Under the pieces are notes generated by a model. It was given only the letters and a program-made list of their open reading frames with translations. It did no database searches and was not told the DNA's origin. 64,000 bases of DNA from positions 1-64,000 of the forward strand of contig NZ_NXIE01000001.1 in NCBI RefSeq assembly GCF_004116625.1, in the 5' to 3' direction. This DNA comes from Halarcobacter mediterraneus. GTDB taxonomy: Bacteria > Campylobacterota > Campylobacteria > Campylobacterales > Arcobacteraceae. Position 1 is the first letter of the stretch. Each line of letters opens with the position of its first letter. The translations under genes were made by a program, and so were the position numbers. This document shows, one piece after another, positions 1-10,606 of the stretch.

Positions 1-799
1 CATGTACTAATGGTCCACCTTGTAATCCAGGGAAAATAGCAGAGTTAATTTTTTTAGCAATATCTTCATCATTAGTCATAATCATACCACCTCTAGGACC
101 TCTTAAAGTCTTGTGAGTTGTAGTAGTTACAACATCTGCATATGGGAATGGACTCATATGCTCACCAGCAGCAACTAAACCTGCAATATGTGCAATATCA
201 GCAAAAAGAAAAGCTCCTACTTCATCAGCTATTTCTTTAAATCTTTTAAAGTCAATTTCTCTTGCATATGCTGAAGCACCACATACAATGATTTTTGGTT
301 GAACAATCTTAGCTATATCTAATACTCTGTCATAGTTGATTCTACCATCTAACTCAACACCATAATAAAAAGCTTGATAGTTTTTACCAGAGAAACTAGG
401 TTTAGAACCATGAGTTAAGTGTCCACCATGAGATAGATCCATACCTAAGATTTTATCACCAGCTTTTAATAATGCTGCATAAACTGCACCATTAGCTTGG
501 CTTCCTGAATGAGGTTGAACATTTGCAAATTTACAATCAAAGATTTCACAAGCTCTGTCAATAGCTAATTGCTCAGCTTTGTCAGCAAATTCACATCCAC
601 CATAATATCTTTTATATGGATACCCTTCTGCATACTTGTTTGTAAATACAGACCCCATAGCTTCCATTACAGCAGGAGATGTAAAGTTTTCACTTGCAAT
701 CATCTCTAAGTGTGTTGTTTGTCTCTCTAACTCTGCTTCTACTATATCAAATATCTCTTTATCTGCTTCTTTTAATCTTGCTTCTGTTATATAGCTCAT
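1..799 (-). CDS. glyA: Serine hydroxymethyltransferase, N-terminal 266 residues (runs off window)
   Basis: PLP enzyme that interconverts serine and glycine while loading one-carbon units onto tetrahydrofolate, in the cytoplasm. The minus-strand translation starts [13 protein letters not shown] at 797-799 and stays open to base 1, so the C-terminal part lies outside the window. It shows the family landmarks: MIASENF and GGCEFAD in the N-terminal third, SGSQAN, and [14 protein letters not shown], whose Lys is the PLP Schiff-base residue. The start lies 14 bases after the lysS stop, so lysS and glyA are almost certainly cotranscribed, as I recall for Campylobacter. Identification is secure; only the missing 3' end is unknown. 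Confidence 0.97.
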   Translation of the reverse strand, partial: MSYITEARLKEADKEIFDIVEAELERQTTHLEMIASENFTSPAVMEAMGSVFTNKYAEGYPYKRYYGGCEFADKAEQLAIDRACEIFDCKFANVQPHSGSQANGAVYAALLKAGDKILGMDLSHGGHLTHGSKPSFSGKNYQAFYYGVELDGRINYDRVLDIAKIVQPKIIVCGASAYAREIDFKRFKEIADEVGAFLFADIAHIAGLVAAGEHMSPFPYADVVTTTTHKTLRGPRGGMIMTNDEDIAKKINSAIFPGLQGGPLVH

Positions 800-813
800 T
801 GTTTTACCCTTTA

Positions 814-2331
814 TTAATTTTCTTCTTCTGCATGTAAATCAATTTCATGCTTAATTGGTTTCATTGCTGGAAATAATAATACATCTCTTATTGAGTGTTC
901 ATTTGTTAACATCATAACAAGTCTATCTATTCCTATACCTTGTCCTGCTGTTGGTGCCATTCCATATGATAAAGCATTTACAAAATCTTCATCCATTTCA
1001 TGGGCTTCATCATCACCTGCATCTTTAGCTGCAATTTGACCTTCAAACCTTTGAAGTTGATCAAGTGGGTCATTAAGTTCTGAGAATGCATTTGCTATTT
1101 CTTTACCAGCAATAAATAATTCAAATCTATCAGTTAAGTGAGGTTTTTCATCACTTCTTCTTGCAAGAGGAGATATTTCAACTGGATATTCAGTGATAAA
1201 TGTTGGATTTATAAGTTTATCTTCTACATATTCATCAAATAATTCACCTTGTAGTTGTCCTAAATTTAAGTTAGTATTTACTTCAAGATTTTTTTCTTTC
1301 ATATAAGCAATAATTTTATCCTTATCTTCAGTAATATCAGCAGGAACACCACCAATAGTTGTAAGTGACTCAATTAAAGGAACTTCACTAAATTTAGAAA
1401 AATCAATTTCAAGGTCACCGTATGGAAGTATAGTTGGTAAATCTAAATGTTCAAAAAGATATTCAAAGTATTCTTTTGTAAGTTCAATCAGATCTTTATA
1501 TGTTTTATATGCCCAATAAAATTCAATAGATGTAAATTCTGGATTATGAGTTGCATCCATTCCTTCATTTCTAAAGTTTCTATTGATTTCAAATACTGCT
1601 TCAAAACCACCTACAATTAATCTTTTTAAATATAATTCAGGAGCAATTCTTAAGAATCTATCAACACCTAAAGAATTATGATGTGTTACAAAAGGTTTTG
1701 CATTTGCTCCACCAGGAATTGGGTGCATCATTGGCGTTTCAACTTCTAAGAAACCTTTATCTTCAAAAAATCTTCTCGTAAGACTAATCACTTTTGATCT
1801 GATATGAAAAGTTTTTCTAACTTCAGAGTTCATAATGAGGTCTAAATATCTTTGTCTATATCTTAATTCTTTATCTTGTATACCATGATATTTTTCTGGT
1901 AGAGGTGAAATTGATTTAGTTAAAATTGTTAATTCATGAACATGAAGAGATAATTCTCCTTTATTAGTAACAAATGGGTATCCTGATACTTCAATAATAT
2001 CTCCAACCTCTACATTTTTCTTAAATATATCATTATAAAAACCTTCAGGTAAGTTGTCTCTTGCTACATAAATTTGTAGAATGCCTGATTCATCTTCAAT
2101 TTTAAGAAAAGAAGCTTTTCCCATAAGTCTAAAAAACTTTATTCTTCCTGCAACAGTATATTTTCTATTTTCATCTCTTTTATCTTCTTTTTGGAAAATA
2201 TCAGTGTTTACATTTAAATATTTACTTATCGTTGTATTTCTTGAACTATCATTTGCATAAGGGTTTACCCCTAACTCTCTTAAAACATTAGCTTTTTCAA
2301 TTCTTTGTTGTATATATTTATTTTCAAACAA
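814..2331 (-). CDS. lysS: Lysyl-tRNA synthetase, class II
   Basis: Charges tRNA-Lys with lysine using ATP; cytoplasmic and essential. The 505 residues match the usual length. The N-terminal third is an OB-fold anticodon-binding domain ([21 protein letters not shown]). The catalytic core has class II motif 2 around [20 protein letters not shown] and motif 3 as [11 protein letters not shown] near the C-terminus. It starts two bases after the stop of the CvpA-like gene and is followed by glyA, so all three probably form one transcript. A class I LysRS is excluded by the class II motifs. Confidence 0.97.
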   Translation of the reverse strand: MFENKYIQQRIEKANVLRELGVNPYANDSSRNTTISKYLNVNTDIFQKEDKRDENRKYTVAGRIKFFRLMGKASFLKIEDESGILQIYVARDNLPEGFYNDIFKKNVEVGDIIEVSGYPFVTNKGELSLHVHELTILTKSISPLPEKYHGIQDKELRYRQRYLDLIMNSEVRKTFHIRSKVISLTRRFFEDKGFLEVETPMMHPIPGGANAKPFVTHHNSLGVDRFLRIAPELYLKRLIVGGFEAVFEINRNFRNEGMDATHNPEFTSIEFYWAYKTYKDLIELTKEYFEYLFEHLDLPTILPYGDLEIDFSKFSEVPLIESLTTIGGVPADITEDKDKIIAYMKEKNLEVNTNLNLGQLQGELFDEYVEDKLINPTFITEYPVEISPLARRSDEKPHLTDRFELFIAGKEIANAFSELNDPLDQLQRFEGQIAAKDAGDDEAHEMDEDFVNALSYGMAPTAGQGIGIDRLVMMLTNEHSIRDVLLFPAMKPIKHEIDLHAEEEN

Positions 2332-2333
2332 TC

Positions 2334-3053
2334 TTAATTTCCTTCTTCTTTTTTTGATTCTTCTGAAATTGAATTTACAATATTCTCACCAGCTTCTTTT
2401 GTGGCTTTTTCAATTTCTTGATTTACTGCTTCTTTTGTAGAGTCTATGGCTTCATTTGTTTTTGTCTTTAGATCTTCAAAAGTTTTTTTAGCTTCTTCAG
2501 TTATATTTTGAGTATTAAGGTTTTCATCATCATTAGAAAGCTTTTCTTCTATAGGTTTAGTAAAATCTGCTGGATCAAGTTTAACTATAAAACTTCCTGT
2601 ATCCACTAATAAAGGGAAAGTCATAGAGTTTGATACTTTTTCATTCATTAAATTTTGGAAAGACTCAATTTGATAAATTGCATAAGTTATAACTGAAAAA
2701 ATAAAAAACACTTTTGCACTACCAAAAACAAAACCTAAAATTCTATCAAAAATACCAAGTCCACTAGCAGAAAATATATTACTTATTATTATTCCTATTA
2801 TATATAAAATAATCCAAAAACCAATTAGTCCAACAATAAAACCAATTAAATGAATTGTTGCATTGTTTTCTAAAGCTAAAATAGGTGCAATTAAATTACC
2901 AATATCTTCAGACATTCTAGAAGCAATAAAAATACCACCAATAATTCCTATTAAGCCAAAAACCTCTTTTATAAAGCCTTTCATTAAACCTTTAAGCCCC
3001 AATAATAGAGTAATACTTAATATCACTATATCAAATGCAGTGAACTCTTGCAT
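2334..3053 (-). CDS. CvpA-family inner-membrane protein
   Basis: CvpA family, named for colicin V production; the molecular role is poorly understood and has been linked to envelope integrity. I chose the ATG at 3051-3053 ([16 protein letters not shown]) because AAGGA lies a few bases upstream; a start at 3083 would add ten residues with no ribosome site. Residues about 5-145 hold four hydrophobic helices with the family's short Gly/Lys-rich loop ([15 protein letters not shown]). The C-terminal ~80 residues are charged and likely coiled coil ([17 protein letters not shown]). It directly precedes lysS; in Campylobacter jejuni I recall fur lying between these genes, and it is absent here. Confidence 0.85.
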   Translation of the reverse strand: MQEFTAFDIVILSITLLLGLKGLMKGFIKEVFGLIGIIGGIFIASRMSEDIGNLIAPILALENNATIHLIGFIVGLIGFWIILYIIGIIISNIFSASGLGIFDRILGFVFGSAKVFFIFSVITYAIYQIESFQNLMNEKVSNSMTFPLLVDTGSFIVKLDPADFTKPIEEKLSNDDENLNTQNITEEAKKTFEDLKTKTNEAIDSTKEAVNQEIEKATKEAGENIVNSISEESKKEEGN

Positions 3054-3134
3054 ATAAATCCTTATATTTATAATCTGGCGCAATTATAACTTAGTTTTTC
3101 TAAAATAAAAGTTTAAGAGAAATTAATCTTTTTT

Positions 3135-3143
3135 TGCTAGAAT
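3135..3143 (+). promoter_or_regulatory. Extended -10 promoter immediately before ispG
   Basis: TGCTAGAAT reads as an extended -10 element (TG-N-TAGAAT) preceded by a T-rich tract, as is usual in this phylum. The ispG ATG begins only ten bases after it, so the predicted transcript would start at or within a few bases of the start codon. No Shine-Dalgarno sequence is visible. Inference from motif only. Confidence 0.45.
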
Positions 3144-3152
3144 TCTTTCACT

Positions 3153-4226
3153 ATGAATAATGTAAAACGATATCCAACAAAAAAAATATATGTAGGAGAT
3201 GTAGCTATTGGAGGAGATGCTCCAATATCTGTACAATCAATGACATATAGTAAGACTTCTGATATAGAAGCAACAGTAGAACAAATAAGAGCCTTGCATT
3301 TTGCGGGAGCAGATATTGTAAGATTGGCAGTTCCGGACTTAAAAGCAGCACATGCTTTAAAAAGTATAAAAGAACAAACTTCTCTACCAATTGTTGCAGA
3401 TATACATTTTAACTATAAGTTAGCTTTAATTGCAGCAGAAGTAGTAGATTGTATTAGGCTTAATCCAGGGAATATTGGAGATAAGAAAAGAGTAACAGAA
3501 GTAGTAAAAGCTTGTCAACAAAGAAATTTACCTATAAGAATTGGAGTAAATTGTGGTTCTTTGGAATCTCAATTTGAAGATAAATATGGACAAACAGCAC
3601 GAGGTATGGTAGAAAGTGCAGATTATAATATTAAGTATTTAGAAGATTTAGGTTTTGATGATATTAAGGTATCTTTAAAAGCTAGTGATGTTCAAAGGAC
3701 AGTTGAAGCATATAGAATGTTAAGACCTATGAATAATTATCCTTTTCATTTAGGTGTTACAGAAGCAGGAACACAGTTTCACTCAACTATTAAATCTTCA
3801 ATTGCACTTGGAAGTTTACTTCTTGATGGTATTGGTGATACTTTAAGAGTCTCTATGACAGGTGAACTTGAAAAAGAGATTGAAGTAGGACGAGCAATTT
3901 TAAAAGATGCAGGTTTAGTTCAAGAGGGGCTTAATATTATTTCTTGTCCAACTTGTGGAAGAATTGAAGCAGATTTAGTTTCAGCTGTTGCAGAAGTTGA
4001 AAAAAAGACAAAACACATTAAAACACCTTTAAATGTTTCAGTTATGGGATGTGTTGTAAATGCTTTAGGTGAGGCAAAAGCTGCTGATGTTGCAATAGCT
4101 TATGGTAAAAATGTAGGCTTGATTATTAAAAAAGGTGAAACAATAGCAAAATTACCTACTGAAGATCTTTTAGATAGATTTTTACAAGAAGTTGAAGTTG
4201 AAGCAAAAAAAGCAAGTGAAGAGTAA
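3153..4226 (+). CDS. ispG: 4-hydroxy-3-methylbut-2-en-1-yl diphosphate synthase (IspG/GcpE)
   Basis: Penultimate step of the MEP isoprenoid pathway: reductive ring opening of MEcPP to HMBPP by a 4Fe-4S enzyme. The 357 residues fit the bacterial TIM-barrel plus Fe-S form. The N-terminus reads [24 protein letters not shown], the standard opening. The C-terminal cluster domain has CPTCGR and, about 30 residues on, [15 protein letters not shown], giving the three cluster Cys and the active-site Glu. It is followed two bases later by dnaB. There is no obvious ribosome-binding site, and an extended -10 lies just upstream, so the mRNA may be leaderless. Confidence 0.96.
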   Translation: MNNVKRYPTKKIYVGDVAIGGDAPISVQSMTYSKTSDIEATVEQIRALHFAGADIVRLAVPDLKAAHALKSIKEQTSLPIVADIHFNYKLALIAAEVVDCIRLNPGNIGDKKRVTEVVKACQQRNLPIRIGVNCGSLESQFEDKYGQTARGMVESADYNIKYLEDLGFDDIKVSLKASDVQRTVEAYRMLRPMNNYPFHLGVTEAGTQFHSTIKSSIALGSLLLDGIGDTLRVSMTGELEKEIEVGRAILKDAGLVQEGLNIISCPTCGRIEADLVSAVAEVEKKTKHIKTPLNVSVMGCVVNALGEAKAADVAIAYGKNVGLIIKKGETIAKLPTEDLLDRFLQEVEVEAKKASEE

Positions 4227-4228
4227 GC

Positions 4229-5668
4229 GTGGATAGTGTATATAGTATAAATATTGAAAGAGCAGTTTTAAGTTCTATTCTCTTTAATCCAGATGAACTT
4301 GAAGATATATTAGGTGTTTTAAAACCAAAAGATTTTTATCTTCCTGCACATCAGAAAATATTTGAAGTAATGGTAAAACTTCATGATGATTCAATGCCAA
4401 TTGATGAAGAATTTATTAAAAAAAGAGTTGATTCTAAAGATGTTGATGATTCGATTTTATTAGAGATTCTTTCTGCAAACCCTATTACTAACACTTTCGC
4501 TTATGTAAAAGAGATTAAAGATAGTTCTGTAAAAAGAGAACTTACTACTTTGGCAACAACTATAAAAAAAGTTTCTTTAGAGGAAGAAATTACTGCAAAT
4601 GATGCCTTAGATGTAGTTCAAAGTGAATTATATAAAATTTCTACAGATAGTTCAACAAGTGAATTAAAAGATATGGAAGAAATTACAGGAGATACTCTTT
4701 CATATATTGAGAGGATGAAAAAACTTGGTGGTAAACATTTAATTGGGGAAACAACAGGTTTTTATGATTTAGATAAAAGAACAACAGGTTTTAATGAAGG
4801 GGATCTGGTAATTATTGCGGCAAGACCAGCAATGGGTAAAACAGCACTTGTTTTAAATATGGCTTTAAAAAATGTTGAAGCAGGAAAAGGAGTAATTTTT
4901 TTCTCTTTAGAAATGCCTGCTGAACAACTAATGCTTAGAATGCTTGCTGCAAAAACTTCAATACCTTTGCAAAATCTTAGAAAAGGTGATATGGATGATA
5001 ATCAATGGTCTAACTTAACATCTGCTTTTGAAGATTTAAATACAAAAAAACTATTTGTAGATGATGGGGGAAGTGTAAATATTAATCAATTAAGAGCAAG
5101 AGTTAGAAAATTAGCCCAAAATGAAGATAACAATATTTCTTTAGTTGTGATTGACTACTTACAGCTTATGCAAGGAACTGGAAATAAAGATAGACATCAA
5201 GAGGTCTCAGATATTTCAAGGGGATTAAAAATGCTTGCAAGGGAGATGAAGATTCCAATTATTGCTCTTTCTCAGTTAAATAGGGGACTTGAAAATAGAC
5301 CAGATAAAAGACCAATGCTTTCAGATCTTAGAGAATCAGGAGCAATAGAACAAGATGCAGATATTATAATGTTTGTATATAGAGATGATGTTTATAAAGA
5401 AAGAGATGAAGCAAGAAAAGAAAAAGAAGCAAAAGATAAAGGAGAAGAGTATAAGTCTACTTTTGTTAATAAACCAGTAGAAGAAGCTGAGATTATTATT
5501 GGTAAACAAAGAAATGGTCCTATAGGTACTGTTAAATTAGACTTTCAAAAACAATATACTAGATTTGTGGATAAAGAAAACTCAAATGATGCTCCAATAG
5601 AAGTTGTATTTGAGTCTGTATCTGATACAAATAAAGAAACAAATATAGAAGTTCCTGATATATTATAA
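4229..5668 (+). CDS. dnaB: Replicative DNA helicase DnaB
   Basis: Hexameric 5'-3' helicase that unwinds DNA at the replication fork. The 479 residues comprise an N-terminal helical domain (about 1-105) and a RecA-like core. Walker A is ARPAMGKTALVLNMA, Walker B is LVVIDYLQLMQ, and SQLNRGLENRPDKRP plus DLRESGAIEQDADIIMF are DnaB signatures. It starts with GTG two bases after ispG and is probably translationally coupled to it. No intein is present. Residues after about 440 are a variable acidic tail. Confidence 0.97.
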   Translation: MDSVYSINIERAVLSSILFNPDELEDILGVLKPKDFYLPAHQKIFEVMVKLHDDSMPIDEEFIKKRVDSKDVDDSILLEILSANPITNTFAYVKEIKDSSVKRELTTLATTIKKVSLEEEITANDALDVVQSELYKISTDSSTSELKDMEEITGDTLSYIERMKKLGGKHLIGETTGFYDLDKRTTGFNEGDLVIIAARPAMGKTALVLNMALKNVEAGKGVIFFSLEMPAEQLMLRMLAAKTSIPLQNLRKGDMDDNQWSNLTSAFEDLNTKKLFVDDGGSVNINQLRARVRKLAQNEDNNISLVVIDYLQLMQGTGNKDRHQEVSDISRGLKMLAREMKIPIIALSQLNRGLENRPDKRPMLSDLRESGAIEQDADIIMFVYRDDVYKERDEARKEKEAKDKGEEYKSTFVNKPVEEAEIIIGKQRNGPIGTVKLDFQKQYTRFVDKENSNDAPIEVVFESVSDTNKETNIEVPDIL

Positions 5669-5735
5669 TAATATTTATTATTTATTAAGAAAGCTATTGA
5701 CATAATTATAAAGTTTATTTTAAAAGGATTTTATA

Positions 5736-6125
5736 ATGAAAAAAGCTTTCTCTTTATTAGAACTTATTTTTGCAATTGTTGTAATAGGAATAATTGCTTC
5801 TTATGCTGTACCTAAATATTTAAATACAAAAGATAATGCTCTAGCAACAACAATAAAAAGAGATGTTGTTACGATTATAACCTCTGTTCAAAGTTATTAT
5901 TTGATTAATGGTACAATAAATAATATTTCAGATGTGATTACTTTAAGTAAGTTAAACTGGGAAGTTTCTGATAATAAAATCACTTTTGCACCAAATGATA
6001 TTGAATGTATTGTTATGGAATTAGATAATAATGAATTAACTTTAGACATTGATTCTGATTCAAGTAATGTTTGTACAATATTAGAAGAAATGGGTGTTGA
6101 GAATGAGACTTTTAATTTAATGTAA
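5736..6125 (+). CDS. Type II/IV pseudopilin-like protein with prepilin cleavage motif
   Basis: A 129-residue protein that begins MKKAFSLLELIFAIVVIGIIA. This is a class III (prepilin) signal: two Lys, cleavage expected before Phe or Ser, Glu at +5 of the mature hydrophobic helix. The rest is a short globular domain with Cys at about residues 90 and 113 that could form a disulfide. It is preceded by AAAAGGA. No other secretion or pilus gene is adjacent; the next gene is gmhB. It could serve a type II secretion system, a type IV pilus or DNA uptake; the sequence does not decide which. Confidence 0.75.
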   Translation: MKKAFSLLELIFAIVVIGIIASYAVPKYLNTKDNALATTIKRDVVTIITSVQSYYLINGTINNISDVITLSKLNWEVSDNKITFAPNDIECIVMELDNNELTLDIDSDSSNVCTILEEMGVENETFNLM

Positions 6126-6142
6126 ATTTAGTAGGGAGAAAG

Positions 6143-6667
6143 ATGGAAAAAGCTTTGTTTTTAGATAGAGATGGCGTTGTAAATATTGAAAAAGAGTACT
6201 TATATAAAATTGAAGATTTTGAGTTTTTTGAAGGAATCTTTGAAAGTTTAAAAAAAATACAAAACTTAGGCTATAAAATTTTTATAATAACAAATCAATC
6301 AGGTATAGCAAGAGGTTATTATACTATTGAAGATTTTAATATTCTTACTTCTTGGATGATAAAGGAATTTGCTAAAAATGCAATAGAAATATCACAAGTT
6401 GAGTTTTGTCCCCACGGTCCAAATGATAATTGTTTATGTAGAAAACCAAAAACAGGAATGATTGATAATATTTTAAAAAACTATGATATTGATTTAAAAA
6501 ACTCTTGGCTTGTTGGAGATAAAAATTCAGATATTCTTTGTGCTAAAAATGCAGGTATCAAAAATACAATTCAAGTAAAAAGTGGACATTTCTTCTTAGA
6601 AAATGAGTCAGAAGCAGACTATATATGTGAAAGTATCAAAGAAATTAATAAAATTATACAAGAATAA
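6143..6667 (+). CDS. gmhB: D-glycero-beta-D-manno-heptose 1,7-bisphosphate 7-phosphatase
   Basis: Removes the 7-phosphate in ADP-heptose synthesis for the lipo(oligo)saccharide core. The 174-residue HAD phosphatase has motif I FLDRDGVVNIE near the N-terminus, motif II ITNQSGIARGYY, and the zinc-binding loop CPHGPNDNCLCRKPKTGM that distinguishes GmhB from other HAD proteins, then WLVGDKNSDILCA as motif IV. It starts 17 bases after the pseudopilin gene. A heptose-7-phosphate kinase lies about 4 kb downstream. Confidence 0.93.
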   Translation: MEKALFLDRDGVVNIEKEYLYKIEDFEFFEGIFESLKKIQNLGYKIFIITNQSGIARGYYTIEDFNILTSWMIKEFAKNAIEISQVEFCPHGPNDNCLCRKPKTGMIDNILKNYDIDLKNSWLVGDKNSDILCAKNAGIKNTIQVKSGHFFLENESEADYICESIKEINKIIQE

Positions 6668-6721
6668 TATTTCTTTCGATAAAATAATGTTACATTTGTA
6701 AAAAAAGTAGTAGGATATTAA

Positions 6722-7264
6722 ATGCAATTAAGTTTAGCAGAAAAAAAAATACTTAGCGATTCCATACGTGATATTAAAGACTTTCCTCAAGAAGGTGTAG
6801 TTTTTAAAGATATTACCACTTTATTAAATAATAAAGAAGCTTATCAAGTTTTAATGAATCATCTTGAAAATAGATATAGAAGTTATAATTTAGATTATAT
6901 TGCAGGTATTGACTCAAGAGGTTTTATTTTTGGAGCAGCGTTGGCTGATAGACTTAAAATAGGCTTTGTTCCTGTACGAAAAAAAGGAAAACTTCCTAGT
7001 ACAACTGTTTGTGAAAAATATGAATTAGAATATGGTTATGATGAAGTAGAGATTCATCTTGATGCTTTTCCTAAGAAAGATGCAAGAGTTCTTCTTATTG
7101 ATGATTTACTTGCTACAGGGGGAACAGCAAATGCAGCTTCAAAGCTTATTAAGAATGTTAATGCTAATTTAATTGAAGTTTGTTTTTTATTAAACTTAAC
7201 ATTTTTATCTGGTGCAACAAAAATTGAAAAACATGCACCAGTTTATTCAATATTAGAAATTTAA
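6722..7264 (+). CDS. apt: Adenine phosphoribosyltransferase
   Basis: Purine salvage: adenine plus PRPP gives AMP. The 180-residue length is normal. [21 protein letters not shown] is the classic Apt opening, [15 protein letters not shown] the substrate loop, and [16 protein letters not shown] the PRPP-binding loop. The start follows a GTAGGA ribosome site. It heads an apt-trpB-dedA-pepA series with short gaps; in Campylobacter I recall apt, a DedA gene, pepA and ychF being neighbours, with trpB the addition here. Confidence 0.96.
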   Translation: MQLSLAEKKILSDSIRDIKDFPQEGVVFKDITTLLNNKEAYQVLMNHLENRYRSYNLDYIAGIDSRGFIFGAALADRLKIGFVPVRKKGKLPSTTVCEKYELEYGYDEVEIHLDAFPKKDARVLLIDDLLATGGTANAASKLIKNVNANLIEVCFLLNLTFLSGATKIEKHAPVYSILEI

Positions 7265-7274
7265 AGAAAGAATT

Positions 7275-8486
7275 ATGAAAGAAATTTATATACCAAAAAT
7301 AAGTAAATATGACCCTGACGAAAATGGACACTTTGGTGAATTTGGTGGAAGATATGTTCCTGAAACTCTTATGCCTGTGTTAAAAGAATTAGAAGCAGAA
7401 TATAAAAAATATAGGTTTAATAAAGAATTTTGGCAAGAAGTAAATGCTTTATTAAAAGATTATGTTGGAAGAGAAACACCTTTATATTTAGCAGAAAATA
7501 TTTCAGAAGAAATAGGTGCTAAAGTTTATTTAAAAAGAGAAGATTTAAATCATACTGGTGCACACAAAGTTAATAATGTTATTGCACAAGGACTTTTAGC
7601 TAAAAAATTAGGGAAAACAAAAGTTATAGCTGAAACTGGAGCAGGTCAACACGGTGTTGCAACTGCTACAATTGCAGCATTATTAGGTCTTGACTGTACT
7701 GTTTTTATGGGTGCAAAAGATGTTGCAAGACAAGAATTAAATGTATTTAGAATGAAACTTTTAGGAGCAAAAGTAATTGCAGTTGAAAGTGGAAGTAAAA
7801 CTTTAAAAGATGCAATGAATGATGCTATTAGGTATTGGGTAACTAATGCTAGAGATACTTTCTATATTATTGGTACTGTAGCTGGTCCCCATCCATATCC
7901 TCTTATGGTTAGAGACTTTCAAGCAATAATTGGCTTTGAATCAAGAAAACAGATATTAGAAAAAGAAGGAAAACTTCCTGATTATGTATTAGCCTGTATC
8001 GGTGGTGGATCAAATGCTATTGGAATGTTTTCACATTTTTTAGAAGATGAAAGTGTTCAATGTATTGGAATTGAAGCAGGTGGTTTAGGACTTGATACAG
8101 ATAAACATGGCTGCTCTTTAGAAAAAGGAAGTCCAGGGGTTTTACATGGTCAGTGCTCTTACCTTTTACAAGATGAAAATGGACAAGTATTAGAAGCACA
8201 TTCAATAAGTGCAGGTCTTGATTATCCAGGAATTGGACCAGAACATTCATTTCATAAGGATAATAAAAGTGTACAATATGATTCTATAACAGATGAAGAA
8301 GCTATGAAAGCTTTTGTATGGTTAAGTCAAAAAGAAGGAATAATACCTGCTTTTGAATCAGCTCATGCAATTGCATATTTAAAAAAAGCAAAAGAGAAAT
8401 TCAAAGAAAAAACAATAATTATAAATTTATCTGGCCGGGGTGATAAAGATATGGTGCAAGCTAAAGAAATCTTGCATTTTGATTAG
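7275..8486 (+). CDS. trpB: Tryptophan synthase beta chain (no trpA nearby)
   Basis: PLP enzyme that joins indole and serine to make tryptophan. The 403 residues fit TrpB1, with [19 protein letters not shown] at the start, HTGAHKVNN holding the PLP Lys, [12 protein letters not shown], and the Gly-rich phosphate loop [12 protein letters not shown]. No trpA or other trp gene is present on either side; it sits between apt and a dedA gene with a 10-base gap. The partner alpha chain must be elsewhere, or this copy acts as an indole salvage enzyme. The TrpB2 type is less likely from the N-terminal motif. Confidence 0.94.
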   Translation: MKEIYIPKISKYDPDENGHFGEFGGRYVPETLMPVLKELEAEYKKYRFNKEFWQEVNALLKDYVGRETPLYLAENISEEIGAKVYLKREDLNHTGAHKVNNVIAQGLLAKKLGKTKVIAETGAGQHGVATATIAALLGLDCTVFMGAKDVARQELNVFRMKLLGAKVIAVESGSKTLKDAMNDAIRYWVTNARDTFYIIGTVAGPHPYPLMVRDFQAIIGFESRKQILEKEGKLPDYVLACIGGGSNAIGMFSHFLEDESVQCIGIEAGGLGLDTDKHGCSLEKGSPGVLHGQCSYLLQDENGQVLEAHSISAGLDYPGIGPEHSFHKDNKSVQYDSITDEEAMKAFVWLSQKEGIIPAFESAHAIAYLKKAKEKFKEKTIIINLSGRGDKDMVQAKEILHFD

Positions 8487-8494
8487 GAAGATAG

Positions 8495-9169
8495 ATGAAA
8501 GACTTTATCCAAAATAATTCAGGCAAATTATTATTTTTATTAGTTGCTTTATTCCTAATCTTTTTAGGTTATAACTTATATTTAGCACCTGTTGAAGGTT
8601 TTGAAAATAAATTTATTTACCTTTTAAAAACATACGGTTATATAATTCTTTTTGCTTGGAGTATTTTAGAAGGAGAAATGGGTCTTATTATGGCTGGTCT
8701 TTTATCTCATAGTGGACACATGAATTTATATATGGCTATTTTTGTTGCAGGCTTGGGTGGATTTGCAGGGGACCAAATATATTTTTATACAGGAAGATTT
8801 AATAAGTCTTATGTGCATAAAAAGTTTAAAGGTCAAAGAAGAAAGTTTGCATTAGCACATATTTTATTACAAAAATATGGTTGGCCAATTATTTTTGCTC
8901 AAAGATATATGTATGGTATGAGAACAATTATTCCAATTTCTATTGGATTAACAAGATATAGCGCCAAGACATTTGCTTTTATAAATTTAATTAGTGCTTG
9001 GTGTTGGGCAGCTATTACTATTGTTCCAGTTTGGTATTTTGGTGAAGAGATTTTAATTGTGTTAAAATGGGCAAAAGAACACTGGTATTATGCTTTACCA
9101 TTTGCGATGGTATTCGGTGGAAGCATAGTTTACTATTTCCATGTAATGACAAAGAAAAAGGAGAAATAA
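8495..9169 (+). CDS. DedA-family membrane protein
   Basis: DedA/VTT-domain proteins act in membrane homeostasis and undecaprenyl-phosphate or phospholipid recycling. The 224 residues hold an N-terminal transmembrane helix (about 12-30), then the DedA core with GEMGLIMAGLLSHSGH, GGFAGDQIYFYTGR and FAQRYMYGMRTIIPISIGLTR, the conserved Arg-rich re-entrant region. Two or three further helices finish it. The start has AGGAAGAT upstream. It abuts pepA with no gap between stop and start. Confidence 0.9.
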   Translation: MKDFIQNNSGKLLFLLVALFLIFLGYNLYLAPVEGFENKFIYLLKTYGYIILFAWSILEGEMGLIMAGLLSHSGHMNLYMAIFVAGLGGFAGDQIYFYTGRFNKSYVHKKFKGQRRKFALAHILLQKYGWPIIFAQRYMYGMRTIIPISIGLTRYSAKTFAFINLISAWCWAAITIVPVWYFGEEILIVLKWAKEHWYYALPFAMVFGGSIVYYFHVMTKKKEK

Positions 9170-10576
9170 ATGAAATTAAATTTAATTGAAAAAAATATAA
9201 AAAAAGTAAATACTGATTTAGAAATTATAATTGTAGATTCTATTAAAAATTTAAAAGAGAAAGAGATTTTAGAAAACTTAAGCTTCGAAGCAAAAGATGA
9301 GGTGTCAGTTTTACTTCCAGAATCAAAAAAGATTTTTGTTGGATGTGAAGCTAATGATTATGATTCTTTAGCAATAGCAATAGCAACAGCTGTTAAAAAA
9401 TTTAGCTCAACTAAATTTACAAGTGCAAAAGTTAAAGTTGAAAAAGACAGTGTAAAAGCTTTAGTTGAAGGTGCTGCTCTTGGTGCTTACAAATTTGATA
9501 AATATAAATCTGAAAAGAAAAAAGAAAAAGAAAAAGAATTAAACTTTTGTATAGAAAAAGTTTCAAAAGCTATTAAGAATAGTTTTGAAGAGTCTTTAGA
9601 AATTGCAAAAGCTGTAAATAAAACTAGGGATATGGTAAATACTACTCCAGAGGATTTTTATCCAGATGTTATGGCAAAAGAAGCAAAAGATATTGCAAAA
9701 GAAGCAAAATTAGAGTGTGTAATACATGGTGAAAAATATTTAGAAAAAAATGCAATGTTTGCAATGCTAAGTGTTGGTAGAGCATCTAGACATGAGTCTA
9801 AACTTATTCATTTATCATATAAACCATCAAATGCTAAGAAAAAAATAGTATTAGTTGGTAAGGGATTAACTTATGATTCAGGTGGATTATCTTTAAAACC
9901 AGCAGACTTTATGACAACTATGAAATCAGATAAAAGTGGTGGTTGTGCAGTTCTTGGAATTATGAGTGTTATTTCAAAATTACAGCTTCCTTTTGAAGTT
10001 CATGGTATTGTTGGTGCAGTTGAAAATATGATTGGTGGAGATGCTTATAAGCCTGATGATGTATTAAAAGCTAAAAATGGAACTACTATTGAAGTTAAAA
10101 ATACTGATGCAGAAGGAAGACTTGTATTAGCTGATTGCTTATGTTATGCACAAGATGAAATTAAAGATATTGATTATCTTTTTGACTATGCAACATTAAC
10201 TGGAGCTTGTGTAGTTGGAGTAGGTGAATATACTTCTGGTATCATGGGTAATAATAATGATTTAGCACAAGAAGTTGTAAATAATGCAAATAAAGCAGGT
10301 GAATATGCTACTGTTCTACACTTTAATAGATTTTTAAAGAAAACTATAAAATCTGAAGTTGCAGATATAAATAACATTGCAAGTACTAGATACGGGGGTT
10401 CTATTACAGCTGGAATTTTCTTAGAGAAATTTATTGCAAAAGAGAATAAAGACAAATGGATACACCATGATATCGCAGGACCTGCTTATGTAGAAAAAGC
10501 TTGGGGATATAATCCCTTTGGTGGAAGTGGTGCAGGAGTTAGAATGACTCTTGAGTTTTTAAAGAATATGAAATAA
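9170..10576 (+). CDS. pepA: Leucyl aminopeptidase (M17)
   Basis: Manganese/zinc aminopeptidase that trims N-terminal residues from peptides in the cytoplasm; in some bacteria PepA also binds DNA. The 468 residues contain the M17 catalytic half with VGKGLTYDSGGLSLKP, MKSDKSGGCAVLG and NTDAEGRLVLADCLCYA, which carry the metal ligands and active-site Lys/Arg. The N-terminal ~150 residues are the divergent regulatory domain. It begins at the base after the dedA stop with GGAGAAATA upstream, so the two are one operon. Confidence 0.95.
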   Translation: MKLNLIEKNIKKVNTDLEIIIVDSIKNLKEKEILENLSFEAKDEVSVLLPESKKIFVGCEANDYDSLAIAIATAVKKFSSTKFTSAKVKVEKDSVKALVEGAALGAYKFDKYKSEKKKEKEKELNFCIEKVSKAIKNSFEESLEIAKAVNKTRDMVNTTPEDFYPDVMAKEAKDIAKEAKLECVIHGEKYLEKNAMFAMLSVGRASRHESKLIHLSYKPSNAKKKIVLVGKGLTYDSGGLSLKPADFMTTMKSDKSGGCAVLGIMSVISKLQLPFEVHGIVGAVENMIGGDAYKPDDVLKAKNGTTIEVKNTDAEGRLVLADCLCYAQDEIKDIDYLFDYATLTGACVVGVGEYTSGIMGNNNDLAQEVVNNANKAGEYATVLHFNRFLKKTIKSEVADINNIASTRYGGSITAGIFLEKFIAKENKDKWIHHDIAGPAYVEKAWGYNPFGGSGAGVRMTLEFLKNMK

Positions 10577-10606
10577 TAATATTGTATACTTTCATTAGGA
10601 GAAAAA

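Noticed and set aside
5697-5726. TTGACA with a -10-like sequence before the pseudopilin gene
   Set aside because: The -10 match would place the transcription start within the ribosome site; not reliable enough to annotate.
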